From contig NZ_CP018725.1 of assembly GCF_001908725.1 (NCBI RefSeq), positions 4,278,001 to 4,342,000 on the forward strand: DNA of 64,000 bases. Direction: 5' to 3'. Below the pieces are notes generated by a model. It did not search any database. It was given only the letters and a program-made list of their open reading frames with translations, and had not been told where the DNA came from. Positions 63,885-64,000 of the stretch are shown here, in pieces. Made by a program: the position numbers and the translations under genes. Each line of letters opens with the position of its first letter. Positions within the stretch are counted from its first letter, which is position 1. Origin of the DNA: Xanthomonas vesicatoria ATCC 35937. GTDB taxonomy: Bacteria; Pseudomonadota; Gammaproteobacteria; Xanthomonadales; Xanthomonadaceae.

Positions 63885-64000
63885 ATGGACGAACAACCGC
63901 AGGCGCAGACAGGGATGGACCGGACGCCGCCGCGCCCGCGTGCGTCGCAACAACAGGACCGCCGCCGCCATTGGTTGCGCTGGCTGCGCTGGAGTTCGGC
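63885..64000 (+). CDS. Start of an unidentified gene, cut by the window edge
   Basis: An ATG at 63885 opens a frame of 38 codons that runs off the window without a stop. It begins MDEQPQAQTGMDRTPPRPR, with a basic, proline-rich head followed by RRRHWLRWLRW, which could precede a membrane helix. The product cannot be named. Confidence 0.45.
   Translation, partial: MDEQPQAQTGMDRTPPRPRASQQQDRRRHWLRWLRWSS

Overview
The window is a stretch of GC-rich gammaproteobacterial chromosome that reads as Xanthomonas or a very close relative. The evidence is the dnaX-ybaB-recR block, the yceF/yceD-rpmF-fab cluster with pabB inside it, an AcnD/PrpF-type methylcitrate cluster, two large TonB-dependent receptors paired with periplasmic hydrolases, and intergenic inverted repeats of kinds known from xanthomonads. 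The genus call is an inference from gene content and order; no database was searched.

Bases 1-10,200 are the right end of an accessory island lying just beyond the 3' end of a tRNA-Ser(GGA) gene. It holds the distal half of a type 1 BREX phage-defence operon: pglX (cut by the window edge), brxU (GmrSD-type, DUF262-DUF1524), pglZ and brxL, tightly packed on the plus strand. A convergent two-gene minus-strand unit follows (DUF3987 protein plus a small partner), whose role I cannot name. brxA, brxB and brxC would have to lie left of the window.

Bases 10,500-34,600 are mostly conserved housekeeping DNA: dnaX, ybaB, recR and a HIT protein; a minus-strand moxR-DUF58-transglutaminase-slp operon; three envelope glycosylation/membrane genes; yceF divergent from yceD-rpmF; then fabH, fabD, fabG, acpP, fabF, pabB, mltG, holB and pilZ. 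Compared with the E. coli cluster, plsX and tmk are missing and pabB sits where pabC would be.

Bases 34,700-44,200 carry tRNA-Val(CAC), a small lipoprotein gene, and the propionate (2-methylcitrate) cluster. prpR is divergent from prpB, prpC, acnD and prpF, with a readable sigma-54 promoter before prpB and a 2H-phosphoesterase gene lodged between acnD and prpF.

Bases 44,200-64,000 are envelope and nutrient-scavenging DNA with accessory insertions: a TonB-dependent receptor with a secreted nucleoside hydrolase; a cluster of long intergenic palindromic repeats; a thioester alpha-2-macroglobulin lipoprotein with no pbpC beside it; three tandem beta-propeller paralogues and two DUF6795-like secreted proteins; a Caulobacter-type TonB receptor with a glycerophosphodiesterase; a CPBP membrane protease; and the start of one more gene. 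The beta-propeller/DUF6795 block and the DUF3987 pair beside BREX are the best candidates for undescribed systems.
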